A DNA stretch of 35,980 nt from Bradyrhizobium sp. STM 3843 (GCF_000239815.1 NZ_CAFK01000064.1:1-35980), one strand, 5' to 3'; positions 24,476 through 35,169 are shown, counted from the first letter of the stretch. Numbers and translations are program-made. The notes: a model not told the origin generated them from the letters alone.

Positions 24476-26779
24476 ATGCCATGGAGTCCTTGGGACGCAT
24501 TGCGGGGATTCCGTTGTCACCTGCTTGTGGCCATTGCTCTCGGCGCGATGGTGGCGTTCGGGACGCATGCCGCTTGCGCGGCGAGCGAGCTTGCAGGTTT
24601 TCTTTCCAAAGTTCAGCCCACGGACTTCTTTGCCTCAGCCGATCGATTTGGCGCGCCGCAGGGCGATCCGCCTCTCGCTCCCGTCTACCACGGCGATGAG
24701 CTCCAGGGCTTCGTCTATCTCAACTCCGACTTCGCGAACTCCATCGGCTACTCCGGCAAGCCGATCCACATGCTGGTCGGTATCGACCCGAAGGGCGTCA
24801 TCACCGGCATCAGGCTCATGGATCACAAGGAGCCGATCGTTTTGATCGGGATTCCCGAGGCGCGCATCGTCGCCGCCCTGAACTCCCTGATCGGCAAGGA
24901 CATGAAGCCGGTCGCCAGCGGCGCCGAACAGCCACCGACGGTGGACATCGTCAGCGGCGCGACGGTCACCGTGCTGGTCATGAGCGACAGCATCGTGCGT
25001 TCGGCATCGAAGCTGATCCGCTCCGGACGCATCGGCGGCGGAGGCGCCGGCGCGGCTTCGGCCGCCCTGCCGCCCGTCACCAAGACCGTCGATCTGGCGC
25101 GCAGCGAGGTCCGCGACTGGGCGAGCCTCGTCGGCGACGGCTCCGTACGCCGGCTGCATCTCACCGTTGGCGACGTGAACGACGCCTTCTCGAAGTCCGG
25201 CAACGCCGCCGCAGCGATCCAATATCCCGAGCCGGGCAACCCCGATGATACCTTCGTCGATCTCTACGTCGCGCTGGTCACGGCGCCGACCATCGGCCGC
25301 AGCTTGCTCGGCGACGATGGCTATCAGCGGCTCAAGGACACTCTGAAGCCGGGGCAACAGGCCATTGTGGTCGCCGGCAACGGGACCTACTCCTTCAAGG
25401 GCTCGGCCTATGTGCGGGGTGGCATTTTCGATCGCATCGAGATCCTGCAGGAGGGCAACAGCACCCGATTCCGCGACAGAAATCACACCCGGTTGGGAGG
25501 GCTTGCCGCGGCCGGGGCACCCGATTTCAAGGAGATCGGCCTGTTCGTCACGCCGCCGGAATTCACGCTGGACCCGACGCAGCCGTGGCAGCTCCAATTG
25601 CTCGTTCAGCGTAGTCTCGGCGGCCGCGACAAGGCGTTCCTGACCTTCGATCTCAGCTACGTCCTGCCCGAGCAGTATATGCGCCGCGAGCAGCGTGCGG
25701 TGACCGTGCCGGAGAACGCGCCGACGCCCGCGACGGCGTCCGCTGCGGCCGCGCAGACAGCCGCGGCCGAGGCAGACGAACCGCTCTGGGTGCGGATGTG
25801 GCGTTCGAACACCGTCTCGATCGCGATCACCGCCCTGATGCTGGCGGCGCTCACCGGCATCTTCTTCTTCCAAAACCTGCTGGTGCGGCGACCTGTCCTG
25901 TACACCTGGGTGCGCCGGGCCTATCTGGTTTTCGTCCTGGTGTGGCTTGGCTGGTACGCCAACGCGCAGCTTTCTGTCGTCAACGTCGTAACGTTCAGCA
26001 ACGCGCTGATCACCGGCTTTCACTGGGAATTCTTTCTCGCGGCGCCTTTGATCTTCGTTCTCTGGGCGGCGACCGCTGGCGGACTTCTGTTCTGGGGGCG
26101 CGGTCCGTTCTGCGGATGGCTCTGCCCGTTCGGCGCGCTGCAGGAACTGACCAACACGATCGCGAAATGGCTCAAGGTACCGCAGCTCACCGTGCCGTGG
26201 GGCCTGCATGAGCGTCTGTGGCCGGTGAAGTACATCATCTTCCTCGGGCTGTTCGGCCTGTCGCTTTACTCCGTCGACATGGCCGAGCGGTTCGCCGAGG
26301 TCGAACCGTTCAAGACGGCGATCATCCTGAAGTTCGCCCGAAGCTGGCCGTTCGTGGCGTATGCGGTCGCGCTGCTCGTCATCGGCCTGTTCGTCGAGCG
26401 GTTCTTCTGCCGCTACCTGTGTCCGCTCGGCGCGGCGCTCGCGATCCCCGGCCGCATGCGGACCTTCGAATGGCTGCGCCGCTGGCAGGAATGCGGCTCG
26501 CCGTGCCAGCGCTGCGCCAAAGAGTGCCCGGTGCAATCGATCCATCCCGAGGGGCACATCAACGTCAATGAGTGCATCTACTGCATGCACTGCCAGGAAC
26601 TCTATTATGACGACCACCGCTGTCCGCACATGATCCAGGTGCGACTGAAGCGCGAGAAGTTTACCGCCATGTCCTCGCCGTCGATGCGAGCGGGCGGCGG
26701 CGGGCCGAAGACAGTCATCACGCATGCCGGAAAACCCGTCGCGACGGGAGCCGGCACCACTCCGTCCACTTCCTCATGA
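24476..26779 (+). CDS. nosR: NosR regulatory/electron-donating flavoprotein
   Basis: A 767-residue membrane iron-sulfur flavoprotein needed for nos expression and for electron supply from quinol to NosZ. After a signal/anchor helix, a periplasmic FMN domain carries the covalent flavin motif SGAT (about residues 160-163, the Thr being the attachment site). Transmembrane helices from about 430 onward include the [10 protein letters not shown] and [11 protein letters not shown] motifs. The C-terminal ferredoxin part [10 protein letters not shown]...[12 protein letters not shown] gives two [4Fe-4S] clusters. GAGGT lies 5 nt before the ATG at 24476; a GTG at 24434 would add 14 residues without a good site. 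First gene of the nos run. Confidence 0.96.
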   Translation: MPWSPWDALRGFRCHLLVAIALGAMVAFGTHAACAASELAGFLSKVQPTDFFASADRFGAPQGDPPLAPVYHGDELQGFVYLNSDFANSIGYSGKPIHMLVGIDPKGVITGIRLMDHKEPIVLIGIPEARIVAALNSLIGKDMKPVASGAEQPPTVDIVSGATVTVLVMSDSIVRSASKLIRSGRIGGGGAGAASAALPPVTKTVDLARSEVRDWASLVGDGSVRRLHLTVGDVNDAFSKSGNAAAAIQYPEPGNPDDTFVDLYVALVTAPTIGRSLLGDDGYQRLKDTLKPGQQAIVVAGNGTYSFKGSAYVRGGIFDRIEILQEGNSTRFRDRNHTRLGGLAAAGAPDFKEIGLFVTPPEFTLDPTQPWQLQLLVQRSLGGRDKAFLTFDLSYVLPEQYMRREQRAVTVPENAPTPATASAAAAQTAAAEADEPLWVRMWRSNTVSIAITALMLAALTGIFFFQNLLVRRPVLYTWVRRAYLVFVLVWLGWYANAQLSVVNVVTFSNALITGFHWEFFLAAPLIFVLWAATAGGLLFWGRGPFCGWLCPFGALQELTNTIAKWLKVPQLTVPWGLHERLWPVKYIIFLGLFGLSLYSVDMAERFAEVEPFKTAIILKFARSWPFVAYAVALLVIGLFVERFFCRYLCPLGAALAIPGRMRTFEWLRRWQECGSPCQRCAKECPVQSIHPEGHINVNECIYCMHCQELYYDDHRCPHMIQVRLKREKFTAMSSPSMRAGGGGPKTVITHAGKPVATGAGTTPSTSS

Positions 26780-26795
26780 CAGCAAGGAGACCAAC

Positions 26796-28736
26796 ATGGG
26801 CCGGGAAGACGACAAGAACACAGTCAGCCGACGTCAGGTCGTCGGAACTGCTGCGGTTGGCGCAGCCGGATTGGCAGGCGGCCTCGGACTTGGCAGAGCC
26901 GCGCTGCCTGAGCCTGCGGCGGCGCAAGCTCAGCCCAAGACTCCGGCCCGCGCCGGCAGCCTGAAGACCGAGGTCGCCCCCGGGGAGCTCGACGAATACT
27001 ACGTCTTTTTCTCCAGCGGGCAGACCGGCGAGGTCCGCATCATCGGCATGCCGTCGATGCGCGAGTTGATGCGCGTTCCGGTGTTCAACCGCGACAGCGC
27101 CACAGGCTGGGGACTGACCAATGAATCGCTGAAGATTCTCACCGAGGGTCTCACGCAGGAGACCCGCGACCGGCTGAAAGGCCGGCTGAACGGGGTCTGG
27201 CAGAACGGCGACTGCCATCATCCGCACATGTCGTTCACCGACGGAACCTACGACGGCCGCTACATCTTCATCAACGACAAGGCGAACACGCGCCTCGCCC
27301 GCATCCGCACTGACATCATGAAGTGCGACAAGATCGTCGAGCTGCCGAACCAGTACACCATCCACGGGATGCGGCCGCAGAAATATCCACGCACCGGCTA
27401 CGTCTTCTGTAACGGCGAGTACGAGGTCCCGCTTCCGAACGATGGCAAAGTACTGGACGACAAGTCCAAGTATTGGTCGATGTTCTCGGCCGTGGACGGC
27501 GACACCATGAAGGTCGCCTGGCAGGTGATCGTCGACGGCAATCTCGATAACGTCGATGCCGACTACCAGGGCAAATACGCGTTTGCCACCTGTTACAATT
27601 CGGAAAAGGGCGTCACTCTCGCCGAGATGACGGCAAGCGAACAGGACTGGCTGACCATCTTCAACATCAAGCGCATCGAAGAGGCGGTGAAGAAGGGCGA
27701 CTTCAAGCAAATGAACGGCGTCCCCGTCATCGACGGCCGGCACGGCTCGCCCTATACGCGCTACGTTCCGGTCTCCAACAGCCCGCACGGCATCAACACC
27801 GCGCCCGACGGCATTCACGCGGTCGCAAACGGCAAGCTTGCTCCTACGGTGACCGTCTTCGACCTTCGCAAGTTCGACGATCTATTCGATGACAAGATCA
27901 AGCCACGGGACGTCGTGGTTGCTGAGCCGGAGCTCGGCCTGGGCCCGCTGCACACCGCCTTCGACGGCAAGGGCAATGCCTACACGACGCTGTTCCTCGA
28001 CAGCCAGGTCTGCAAGTGGAATATCGACTTGGCCAAGCGCGCGTTCAAAGGCGAGAAGGTCAACCCTATCATCCAGAAGCTCGATGTCCACTATCAGCCC
28101 GGCCACAATCACTCCTCGATGGGCGAGACCAAGGAAGCTGACGGGAAATGGCTCATCTCGCTCAACAAGTTCTCGAAGGACCGCTTCCTCAACGTCGGTC
28201 CGCTGAAGCCGGAGAACGACCAGTTGATCGACATCTCCGGCGACCAGATGAAGCTGGTGCACGATGGACCGAGCTTTGCCGAGCCGCATGATGCCGTGAT
28301 CGTGCATCGCTCCAAGCTGGACGGAAAGATCATCAGCGTCTGGAAGCGGGACGATCCGTTCTTCGCCGATGCCGTCAAGCAGGCCAAGGCGGACGGCGTC
28401 TCGCTCGAGAGCGACGCCAAGGTCATCCGCGACGGCAACAAGGTGCGGGTCTATATGTTCTCCGCCGCACCGGCCTATGGGCTCGAAAAGTTCGAGGTCA
28501 AGCAAGGCGATGAGGTGACCGTCTACATCACCAACATCGACGACGTGGAGGACCTGACGCACGGCTTCTGCATCGTGAACTACGGCGTCAACATGGAGAT
28601 CGGCCCGCAGCAGACGTCGTCGGTGACCTTCGTCGCCGACAAGCCGGGTGTCTATTGGTACTTCTGCACCTGGTTCTGCCACGCCATGCACATGGAGATG
28701 CGCGGGCGCATGCTCGTGTCGCCGCAGAACGTGTGA
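26796..28736 (+). CDS. nosZ: Nitrous-oxide reductase, clade I
   Basis: A 646-residue periplasmic multicopper enzyme reducing N2O to N2. The N-terminal Tat signal ([19 protein letters not shown], residues 11-29) marks clade I. The seven-bladed propeller holds the CuZ histidines, including GDCHHPHMS (His141, His142, His144) and the later [12 protein letters not shown]. The C-terminal cupredoxin domain carries the CuA site: Cys624, Trp626, Cys628, His632 and Met635 in [13 protein letters not shown], with a further His in DLTHGF. All key ligands seen are intact. AAGGAGA lies about 7 nt before the ATG. It starts 16 nt behind nosR. Confidence 0.98.
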   Translation: MGREDDKNTVSRRQVVGTAAVGAAGLAGGLGLGRAALPEPAAAQAQPKTPARAGSLKTEVAPGELDEYYVFFSSGQTGEVRIIGMPSMRELMRVPVFNRDSATGWGLTNESLKILTEGLTQETRDRLKGRLNGVWQNGDCHHPHMSFTDGTYDGRYIFINDKANTRLARIRTDIMKCDKIVELPNQYTIHGMRPQKYPRTGYVFCNGEYEVPLPNDGKVLDDKSKYWSMFSAVDGDTMKVAWQVIVDGNLDNVDADYQGKYAFATCYNSEKGVTLAEMTASEQDWLTIFNIKRIEEAVKKGDFKQMNGVPVIDGRHGSPYTRYVPVSNSPHGINTAPDGIHAVANGKLAPTVTVFDLRKFDDLFDDKIKPRDVVVAEPELGLGPLHTAFDGKGNAYTTLFLDSQVCKWNIDLAKRAFKGEKVNPIIQKLDVHYQPGHNHSSMGETKEADGKWLISLNKFSKDRFLNVGPLKPENDQLIDISGDQMKLVHDGPSFAEPHDAVIVHRSKLDGKIISVWKRDDPFFADAVKQAKADGVSLESDAKVIRDGNKVRVYMFSAAPAYGLEKFEVKQGDEVTVYITNIDDVEDLTHGFCIVNYGVNMEIGPQQTSSVTFVADKPGVYWYFCTWFCHAMHMEMRGRMLVSPQNV

Positions 28737-28738
28737 CG

Positions 28739-30124
28739 ATGCGAAACGTGCGGCACCTCACGATATCGGCGCTGGCGGTCGTCCTGGCCGCCGGCGCCGG
28801 CGCGCGCGCAGCGTCGGCAGAGAGGCTTTCGCTCACGCCGGCGACCGGAGATCTCCAGCCTGTTCTCGATGCCGCCTCCGACGGCGACGAGGTCTGGCTG
28901 GCCGCGGGCGGCTACCGCGGTCCGGTGCGCCTCACCCATCGGATCACCCTTTCGGGAGCGGCGGGTGCCGTGATCGCCGGCCCCGGGAAAGGCAGCGTCA
29001 TCACCGTCTCGGCGCCAGGCGCCATCGTCCGCGGCCTGGAGGTGCGCGGCTCCGGGCGATCTCTCGAGACGATGGATTCCGGAATCTTCGTCGAACAATC
29101 GGCGCGCGGCGCAGTGCTGGAAAACAATCACCTCGAAGACAATCTCTTTGGCATGTACCTTCACGGCGCGCCCGACGCGGTTGCGCGTCACAACGTCGTC
29201 ATCGGACTTCGTTCAGCGCGCAACAGCGAGACCGGCAACGGAATCACGGTCTGGAACGCTCCGGGCGCCCAGGTGCTGGATAACGACTTCCGCTATGGCC
29301 GGGACGGCATCTTCGCGATCACCAGCCGCAAGAACACGTTTAGCGGCAACCGCTTCCGCGACCTCCGTTTCGGCGTACACAACATGTACACCGGCGAGGC
29401 GGAGATCACGAACAACGTCTCCAAAGGAAACATCATCGGCTATGCCTTCATGTTCTCCAACCATCTGGTCGTCCGAGACAATGTGTCCGACCATGACCGC
29501 GATCGCGGCATCCTGTTCAATGCGAGCAACTACGACGACATCTCCGGCAACAGCGTGATCGGCGGGATGCAATCCACCGAACGCTGGGCGACGTCGGACA
29601 ATCGCGCCGCCGACGAAGGCGTGCCACAAACAGAGGCCGCGTCATTGGCGTCCGTCCGCGGGCAGCGGATCGGACCCGAGAAGTGCGTGTTCATCTACAA
29701 CACCAACAAGAACCGGATCCACCGCAACTGGTTCGAAGGGTGCGAGATCGGCGTCCACTTCACCGCCGGCTCCGAGGGCAACGAGATCACCGGCAACGCC
29801 TTCGTCAATAATGCCAACCAGATAAAATATGTCGGCACCCGCCATCTGGACTGGTCTAAAGACGGTCGCGGCAACTACTGGAGCGACAACCCGGCGTTCG
29901 ACCTCAACGGCGACGGCGTCGCCGACACCGCCTATCGGCCGAATGACCTGATCGATCGCGTGCTGTGGACGGCTCCTGCGGCGAAAGTCCTGATCAACAG
30001 CCCCGCCGTCCAGGTGATCCGCTGGGCCCAGGCGCAGTTTCCCGCGCTACTGCCGGGTGGCGTGGTCGACAGCCATCCGCTGATGTCGCCGCCGAAGCGC
30101 CACGCGGCCGAGGAGGCGCGATGA
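28739..30124 (+). CDS. nosD: NosD periplasmic copper-site maturation protein
   Basis: A 461-residue secreted parallel beta-helix protein. A signal peptide (MRNVRHLTISALAVVLAAGAGARA) precedes repeated right-handed helix turns (CASH domain), for example EVRGSGRSLETMDSGIFV, VARHNVVIGL and NRIHRNWFEGCEIG. NosD works with the NosFY ABC transporter to deliver what is needed for CuZ assembly. Near the end, YWSDNPAFDLNGDGVADTAY is the conserved nosD tail. The ATG lies 2 nt after the nosZ stop; a GTG at 28733 is an unlikely alternative. It overlaps nosF by 4 nt. Confidence 0.96.
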   Translation: MRNVRHLTISALAVVLAAGAGARAASAERLSLTPATGDLQPVLDAASDGDEVWLAAGGYRGPVRLTHRITLSGAAGAVIAGPGKGSVITVSAPGAIVRGLEVRGSGRSLETMDSGIFVEQSARGAVLENNHLEDNLFGMYLHGAPDAVARHNVVIGLRSARNSETGNGITVWNAPGAQVLDNDFRYGRDGIFAITSRKNTFSGNRFRDLRFGVHNMYTGEAEITNNVSKGNIIGYAFMFSNHLVVRDNVSDHDRDRGILFNASNYDDISGNSVIGGMQSTERWATSDNRAADEGVPQTEAASLASVRGQRIGPEKCVFIYNTNKNRIHRNWFEGCEIGVHFTAGSEGNEITGNAFVNNANQIKYVGTRHLDWSKDGRGNYWSDNPAFDLNGDGVADTAYRPNDLIDRVLWTAPAAKVLINSPAVQVIRWAQAQFPALLPGGVVDSHPLMSPPKRHAAEEAR

Positions 30125-31041
30125 CCAGCACGGTACGTGTCGCCGATGTGACCAAGGAGTACGGCCCGGTCAAGGCCGTGCGCGGAGCTTCGTTCGAGCT
30201 GGGCGAGGGCGAGCTGGTGGCCCTGATCGGCCACAACGGCGCCGGCAAGACGACGCTGATGAAGCTGATGCTCGGCCTGATCCGCCCGACGGCCGGCTCC
30301 ATCGAAGTGCTCGGCGACAATCCCGCCGCGGGACAATTCGCGGGCCGACGGGCGCTCGGATATCTGCCGGAAAACGTCGCCTTCGATGCCGCCCTGAGCG
30401 GACGCGAGACCCAGACCTTCTACGCTCGCTTGAAGCGGGAGCCGGTGGCCAAGGCGCTGGAGCTGCTCGACGCCGTAGGCCTCGGCACGGCTGCGAGACG
30501 CCGGGTCGGCACCTATTCGAAAGGTATGCGCCAGCGTCTCGGGCTCGCACAGGCGCTGATCGGACATCCGAAGGTGCTGCTGCTCGACGAGCCCACCACT
30601 GGCCTCGATCCCGAGCTGCGCCAGACCTTCTACGACCTCATCCAGCGCCTTTCCGGCAGCGGCACCACCGTTCTCCTGTCGTCGCATGCGCTGACCGAAC
30701 TGGAGGAGCGCGCAGGGCGCGTGATCATCATGAATCGCGGCATCAAGGTCGCCGACGGCTCGATCGACGCGTTGCGGCGGCTGGCGCGCTTACCGACCAG
30801 GATCAGGCTCAAGGTATCGGGGCCCGCGCCGTCCGAGTCGCCGCCGTGGCTGCCCGCTGGCGCAGCATTCCGACGCGTCAACGGCCACATCATCGAGATC
30901 GACGCGGAGCCGCAGCGCAAGATCGAGCTTCTGCACCGCGTGACGGCGGCAGGAACGTCGGTCGAGGACATCGATCTCGCCCCACCGACGCTGGACGAAA
31001 TCTATGCGCATTTTCTGCGACAGGCGGAGGAGACGCCATGA
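30121..31041 (+). CDS. nosF: NosF ABC transporter ATP-binding protein
   Basis: A 306-residue cytoplasmic ATPase of the NosFY exporter needed for CuZ assembly. Walker A is GHNGAGKTT (about 37-45), the Q-loop region follows LGYLPENVAF, the ABC signature is YSKGMRQRLGLA, Walker B is VLLLDEPTTGLDP, and the switch His is in LLSSHALTELEE. The C-terminal domain of about 80 residues is typical of NosF. Overlaps nosD and nosY by 4 nt each (ATGA), so translation is coupled. Confidence 0.97.
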   Translation: MTSTVRVADVTKEYGPVKAVRGASFELGEGELVALIGHNGAGKTTLMKLMLGLIRPTAGSIEVLGDNPAAGQFAGRRALGYLPENVAFDAALSGRETQTFYARLKREPVAKALELLDAVGLGTAARRRVGTYSKGMRQRLGLAQALIGHPKVLLLDEPTTGLDPELRQTFYDLIQRLSGSGTTVLLSSHALTELEERAGRVIIMNRGIKVADGSIDALRRLARLPTRIRLKVSGPAPSESPPWLPAGAAFRRVNGHIIEIDAEPQRKIELLHRVTAAGTSVEDIDLAPPTLDEIYAHFLRQAEETP

Positions 31042-31865
31042 ATGCGCTGATCATCGCCGCCAAGGAAATCCACCAGGCCATCCGCAATCGCTGGGTGCTC
31101 GCCGCGACCCTGCTGCTCGCGGGTCTCGCCCTGTCGCTCACCTTCCTCGGCAGCGTCCCCACGGGAACAGTCGGAGTCCGGGCGCTCGACGTCGTGATCG
31201 TCAGCCTCTCGAGCCTGACCATCTTCCTGATTCCGCTGATCGCACTCCTGATCTCGCATGACGCCATCATCGGCGACATGGAGCGGGGCACGATGCTTTT
31301 GCTGCTGAGCTACCCGGTCGCGCGGTGGCAAGTGTTGTTCGGAAAGTTCGTCGGCCATCTCGTGGTGCTCGCCTTCGCCACCTGCCTCGGCTACGGCATC
31401 GCCGCCGCGGCCCTGATCGCCGCAGGAAGCCACATCGACGCCGACAGCCTGACCGCATTCGCCGCCATGATCGGGTCGTCCGTGCTGCTGGGTGCCATAT
31501 TCGTCGCGATCGGCTATCTGGTCAGCGCACTGGTGCGCGACCGCGGCACGGCGGCCGGCGTGTGCATCGGCCTGTGGCTCCTGCTCGTCCTCATCTACGA
31601 CATGGCGCTGCTCGGTGTGCTGGCGCTGGATCAGGGCCGCAACATTTCGGCGACCGCACTCGACGCGCTGCTGCTGCTGAACCCGACGGACGTCTACCGC
31701 CTGTTCAACCTGACCGGCTTCGCGAACGTCAGCACCTTCGCCGGCATGGCCGGGCTCGCGCAGAGCACGACGCTCTCGGCCGGAGTGCTGCTGGCAACCT
31801 TAGTGCTCTGGACATGCGTGCCGCTGGGATTTGCCGCGCTCGCCTTTTCCTGGAGGCAGCTATGA
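31038..31865 (+). CDS. nosY: NosY ABC transporter permease
   Basis: A 275-residue inner-membrane partner of NosF with six predicted helices. The N-terminal amphipathic start MNALIIAAKEIHQAIRNRWV, ISHDAIIGDMERGTMLLLLSYPV and the late LLLNPTDVYRLFNLTGF are family signatures. It forms the NosFY transporter that works with NosD in the periplasm. Overlaps both neighbours by 4 nt. Confidence 0.97.
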   Translation: MNALIIAAKEIHQAIRNRWVLAATLLLAGLALSLTFLGSVPTGTVGVRALDVVIVSLSSLTIFLIPLIALLISHDAIIGDMERGTMLLLLSYPVARWQVLFGKFVGHLVVLAFATCLGYGIAAAALIAAGSHIDADSLTAFAAMIGSSVLLGAIFVAIGYLVSALVRDRGTAAGVCIGLWLLLVLIYDMALLGVLALDQGRNISATALDALLLLNPTDVYRLFNLTGFANVSTFAGMAGLAQSTTLSAGVLLATLVLWTCVPLGFAALAFSWRQL

Positions 31866-32419
31866 AATGCAGATCCCTCGCCTTCGCTCTGCTGCTCTCG
31901 ATCACCTTGGGCGGCTGCTGGGAGAAGCAGGCGGCCGAGCCGCCGTCCCCGCACCGGATGACCGCAGAGGACATCGGCCGCTACTGCGGCATGAACCTGT
32001 TCGAGCATCCGGGGCCGAAGGGGCAGATCTTTGCCGCGAGCCTGATCGAGCCGGTCTGGTTCTCCTCGGTGCGCGACACCATCGCCTTCACCATGCTGCC
32101 GGATGAGCCGAAGGACATCCAGGCGATCTACGTCTCCGACATGGGCAAGGCGCCGAGCTGGGATAAGCCGGGGGCCGACAATTGGGTTGAGGCCCGTAAG
32201 GCGCTGTTCGTGATCGGCAGCCGTGCCAAGGGCGGGATGGGCGGGGACGAGGCGGTGCCGTTCTCGGATCGCGCTGCAGCCGAAAAGTTCGTTGGCGAAA
32301 ACGGTGGACGGATCGTCACCTTCGATCAGGTGCCACGCAACTACGTCCTGTCCTCGGATGGTGCCAAGGAGAGCACTTCCGCCGACGACGGCGACGCCAG
32401 GCGCCCACCGAACGAATGA
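31862..32419 (+). CDS. nosL: NosL copper-binding lipoprotein
   Basis: A 185-residue outer-membrane lipoprotein that supplies copper(I) to NosZ. The lipobox LGGC has its Cys at residue 19. The YCGMNL motif near 40 (CxM), conserved methionines such as FTMLPDEP and YVSDMGKAPSWD, and ending segments GGDEAVPFSDRAAAEKF are typical. The C-terminal 20 residues are polar and poorly conserved. It overlaps nosY by 4 nt; nosX begins 10 nt behind it. Confidence 0.95.
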   Translation: MKCRSLAFALLLSITLGGCWEKQAAEPPSPHRMTAEDIGRYCGMNLFEHPGPKGQIFAASLIEPVWFSSVRDTIAFTMLPDEPKDIQAIYVSDMGKAPSWDKPGADNWVEARKALFVIGSRAKGGMGGDEAVPFSDRAAAEKFVGENGGRIVTFDQVPRNYVLSSDGAKESTSADDGDARRPPNE

Positions 32420-32429
32420 GAAGGACACG

Positions 32430-33425
32430 ATGATGGGCATGATCTCGCGCCGACGCTTTGTCCGGATCAGTGCCGCAGCGGCCGGCCTCGGGCTTCTTCC
32501 TTCCGGCCACCCTGTCCGCGCCGACACGGCGCCCGTCACCTGGCGCGGCACGATGCTGGGTGCAGTCGCCACCATCGAGATCCACCACCAAGACCGGAGC
32601 GAGGCAGAGCGGCTGATTGCGCTGGCTTGCTCGGAAGCGCGCCGGCTGGAGCGGCTGTTCAGCCTGTATCTGAAGGAGTCCGCCCTGGTCGAATTGAACC
32701 GGACCGGCATCCTGATCGGACCGCCAGCCGAGATGGTCGATCTGCTCTCGACGTCGCAGCGCTACTCCAGACTGACCGGCGGACTGTTCGATGTCACGGT
32801 GCAACCGCTCTGGGATCTCTACGCCAGCCACTTCTCGCAGGATGATCCCGATCCGGCCGGCCCCGTACCGGCGGTCATTGAGTCCGCACTCGCTCGCATC
32901 GGCAGCCGTCGGCTATCCGTCGAGCGCGACCGCATCGTGATGCCGCGGGGCATGGCCGTGACTCTGAACGGCATCGCGCAGGGCTATGTGACCGACAAGG
33001 TCGTCGATCTGCTGCGATCCCAAGGCGTTGGCCACAGCCTCGTTGACATGGGCGAAACCCGGGCCATCGGCTCGCGTCCGGACGGGCGCCCCTGGGAAGT
33101 CGGCATCGCCGATCCGAACGTCGCGGGGCATACCGAAACTGCGCTGCCGATCGTCGATCGCGCAGTCTCTACGTCAGGAGGTTACGGATTCCAGTTCGAT
33201 GCGACAGGCCGATTCAATCATCTGTTCGACCCTCGCACGGGCGGATGCGCCGGCCGCTATCGCAGCCTCACCACCGTATCTCGGAACGCGACAGCTGCGG
33301 ATGCGCTGTCAACGGCCTTCAGCCTGATGCCGGCAGAGGAGATCCGAGCATTGCTGCCGCATGTGGACGTCGAACGCGTTCATCTGATCGACGAGGCAGG
33401 CCGGCCTCTCGACCTCGTTGCCTGA
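32430..33425 (+). CDS. nosX: NosX, FAD:protein FMN transferase (ApbE family)
   Basis: A 331-residue Tat-exported ApbE-type flavin transferase that attaches FMN covalently to the Thr of the NosR flavin motif. A Tat signal SRRRFVRISAAAAGLGL (residues 6-22) is followed by ApbE motifs: RLFSLYLKESALVELN, TGGLFDVTVQPLW, LNGIAQGYVTDKV, the conserved SLVDMGETRAIG, FNHLFDPRTG and the metal-site region ATAADALSTAFSLM. An AAGGA site precedes the ATG at 32430; ATG 32433 is also possible. Last gene of the nos run, followed by a candidate terminator. Confidence 0.95.
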   Translation: MMGMISRRRFVRISAAAAGLGLLPSGHPVRADTAPVTWRGTMLGAVATIEIHHQDRSEAERLIALACSEARRLERLFSLYLKESALVELNRTGILIGPPAEMVDLLSTSQRYSRLTGGLFDVTVQPLWDLYASHFSQDDPDPAGPVPAVIESALARIGSRRLSVERDRIVMPRGMAVTLNGIAQGYVTDKVVDLLRSQGVGHSLVDMGETRAIGSRPDGRPWEVGIADPNVAGHTETALPIVDRAVSTSGGYGFQFDATGRFNHLFDPRTGGCAGRYRSLTTVSRNATAADALSTAFSLMPAEEIRALLPHVDVERVHLIDEAGRPLDLVA

Positions 33426-33475
33426 CATCGGCAACGCAAACTAACCACGCGACATTGTTAGCTGCCCCAATGGCA

Positions 33476-33496
33476 CCGGAATCGTTCGGGGTTTTT
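33476..33496 (+). terminator. Candidate Rho-independent terminator of nos run
   Basis: A short stem CCGGA/TTCGG (33476-33480 with 33485-33489, one G-T pair, 4-nt loop) is followed by GG and five T residues (33492-33496). It lies about 50 nt after the nosX stop. The stem is weak, so the call is tentative. Confidence 0.35.
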
Positions 33497-33609
33497 GGCC
33501 TGATCTGACACTCGTCGCGAGATGAGCAGGCTGGCGCAGCCGTCTGCCGTTCAGACGTGCGCGCGTACAAACCCGTTCGGACCTGGAGATAGTTGTCCGA
33601 GGCCCGCGC

Positions 33610-35169
33610 TTATCGATGGTTCCTGGGCTTGCGGGCGGCGGTTGGTTCACCCGGTGCCACCACCAGGCGAGCGCGTTTCGTCCGCGTCGTCATGACATCA
33701 CCGGCGCGCGCATCGCGGGAGCCTTGTGCCCGACGATCAGGCACAGGGTCTCGCGCTACCTCGCCGTTGTTGAATGTCGAGACGACGAGGTCGACGGCCG
33801 GTGCGGCAACGATCGCCGCGTCGGAGCGCACATTGCTCACCGTCGGTGGACCAGCCTCTTCCAATGTCCACCGTATCGCCGGAACCAGCGTGTTGGCGTC
33901 GCCGATCGAGCCGGTATCCTCCCGCGCCGCTTGCTCCGGCGGCGAATAGCAAGGCACCAGCGCGCTTACGATGATCAAGCCGGCCGCCGCGCTTTTCGCG
34001 CGCCAGGTCAGACTGCGGCTCACGCCCCTCGCGACGCCGCCAGCAATGTCATGGCGACCAGTTGGCATCGCAGATGACTGGGAGCCAAGTGACCCGGTGC
34101 CAAGCACCTCACGCGCGAGCGGCTCGCCCACGGGTGGTGCCCGACCCCGCTCCTCCTGGTCCATCGCACCCGGCGGCACCGCGAGAATTCGCTTCAGCCC
34201 CTCCATTGCGACCACTGTGACGAAGGCCACAAGACCGAGCGAGCCGCCGACGCCGGGCAAGATCGCACAGCTTTCGATCAGCAAGGCCGTCAGGATGACT
34301 GCTGCCAAGATCGGCTGCAACGGACCCCTCAGCTGCGCGGGCGACGACATGCCGAGGAAGCAGCCCGCATAGAAGGCATCGACCAGACATGGATCATTCG
34401 GCTGCACCTGTTGCAGCAGCATCAGGCCGACAAGCGCGACGGTTGCAGCGACGAGAGTTCGTACGTCGCGCCTGGAGGACGCGACTTGCCGATGTCGCAG
34501 CGCGAGCAGGGTCGCAAGAATGCCCGTCGTGCAAAGAACGAAGATCAACGCGACCGAAGCGAGATCACTCTCGAACATCTCGACGCGCGCGACCTGAAAC
34601 AACTCGCCATTGACACCTAGCAGCGGCGCCAAGCCGACGAAGAGAAAGGATCCGGCCGCGGCGAGGGCGCCGAGACGCCCGCCATAGCCGCGCATGAACC
34701 CGCCCCGCAGCCTGATGTCCATTGCGCAGGCGAGGCAGAACACCAGGCCGCACGAGATGGACAGCATCGTGAAAGAAGCGCCCAGCGGCAGGCCCGATCG
34801 CTCCACGCTCTGGCTCAAGGCCGCAACCGGCGTCATGCCGCCAAAGCTGCCGCCATAGGCCGCGGGAAAGAATGCGCTCGGCACCAGCTCCGCCCACCCC
34901 GTCAATATCAGGGACGCGCACAAGAGGATCGTGACCGTTGCAGACGCAATCGCTGGAGGTACGCCGGAAGCGCTCAGATGCAACGTCGCGAAACAACCGA
35001 GGAACGCGCCGATGCCGGCCGCAAGCGGCGGACAACCGATCTGTATACCTGTCGTCGCATGCTTGCGACGTATCGCCGGATCGTGCTGGGCCTCCCGCCA
35101 GGCCCGCGCGTCAAACATCTGACCCGCTTCCATTCGGCGAGAATGGAAGTCGGCTACTCCGTTACTCAT
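33610..35169 (-). CDS. Unrecognised polytopic membrane protein with internal repeat
   Basis: A roughly 519-residue protein with no family recognised. A short polar N-terminus is followed by about eight hydrophobic helices (residues 40-330), a Pro/Gly-rich linker, one more helix (about 392-410), and a Pro/Arg-rich C-terminal tail of 110 residues ending RNHR. The membrane part has two similar halves: YGGSFGGMTPVAAL (about 105-118) matches YAGCFLGMSSPAQL (267-280), and GYGGRLG (162-168) matches GVGGSLG (306-312). ATG 35169 (MSNGVADF) is chosen; 35187 and 35130 are possible. It converges on the nos run and diverges from the Hsp70 gene. Confidence 0.75.
   Translation of the reverse strand: MSNGVADFHSRRMEAGQMFDARAWREAQHDPAIRRKHATTGIQIGCPPLAAGIGAFLGCFATLHLSASGVPPAIASATVTILLCASLILTGWAELVPSAFFPAAYGGSFGGMTPVAALSQSVERSGLPLGASFTMLSISCGLVFCLACAMDIRLRGGFMRGYGGRLGALAAAGSFLFVGLAPLLGVNGELFQVARVEMFESDLASVALIFVLCTTGILATLLALRHRQVASSRRDVRTLVAATVALVGLMLLQQVQPNDPCLVDAFYAGCFLGMSSPAQLRGPLQPILAAVILTALLIESCAILPGVGGSLGLVAFVTVVAMEGLKRILAVPPGAMDQEERGRAPPVGEPLAREVLGTGSLGSQSSAMPTGRHDIAGGVARGVSRSLTWRAKSAAAGLIIVSALVPCYSPPEQAAREDTGSIGDANTLVPAIRWTLEEAGPPTVSNVRSDAAIVAAPAVDLVVSTFNNGEVARDPVPDRRAQGSRDARAGDVMTTRTKRARLVVAPGEPTAARKPRNHR

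Noticed and set aside
24635..26725. A 696-codon open frame antisense to nosR
   Set aside because: It mirrors nosR codon structure in a GC-rich gene, has His/Arg/Asp-rich composition with no domain, and nosR itself is unmistakable.
26724..26795. Longer nosZ start
   Set aside because: It would overlap the nosR end and add sequence before the Tat signal; the ATG at 26796 has a clear AAGGAGA site.
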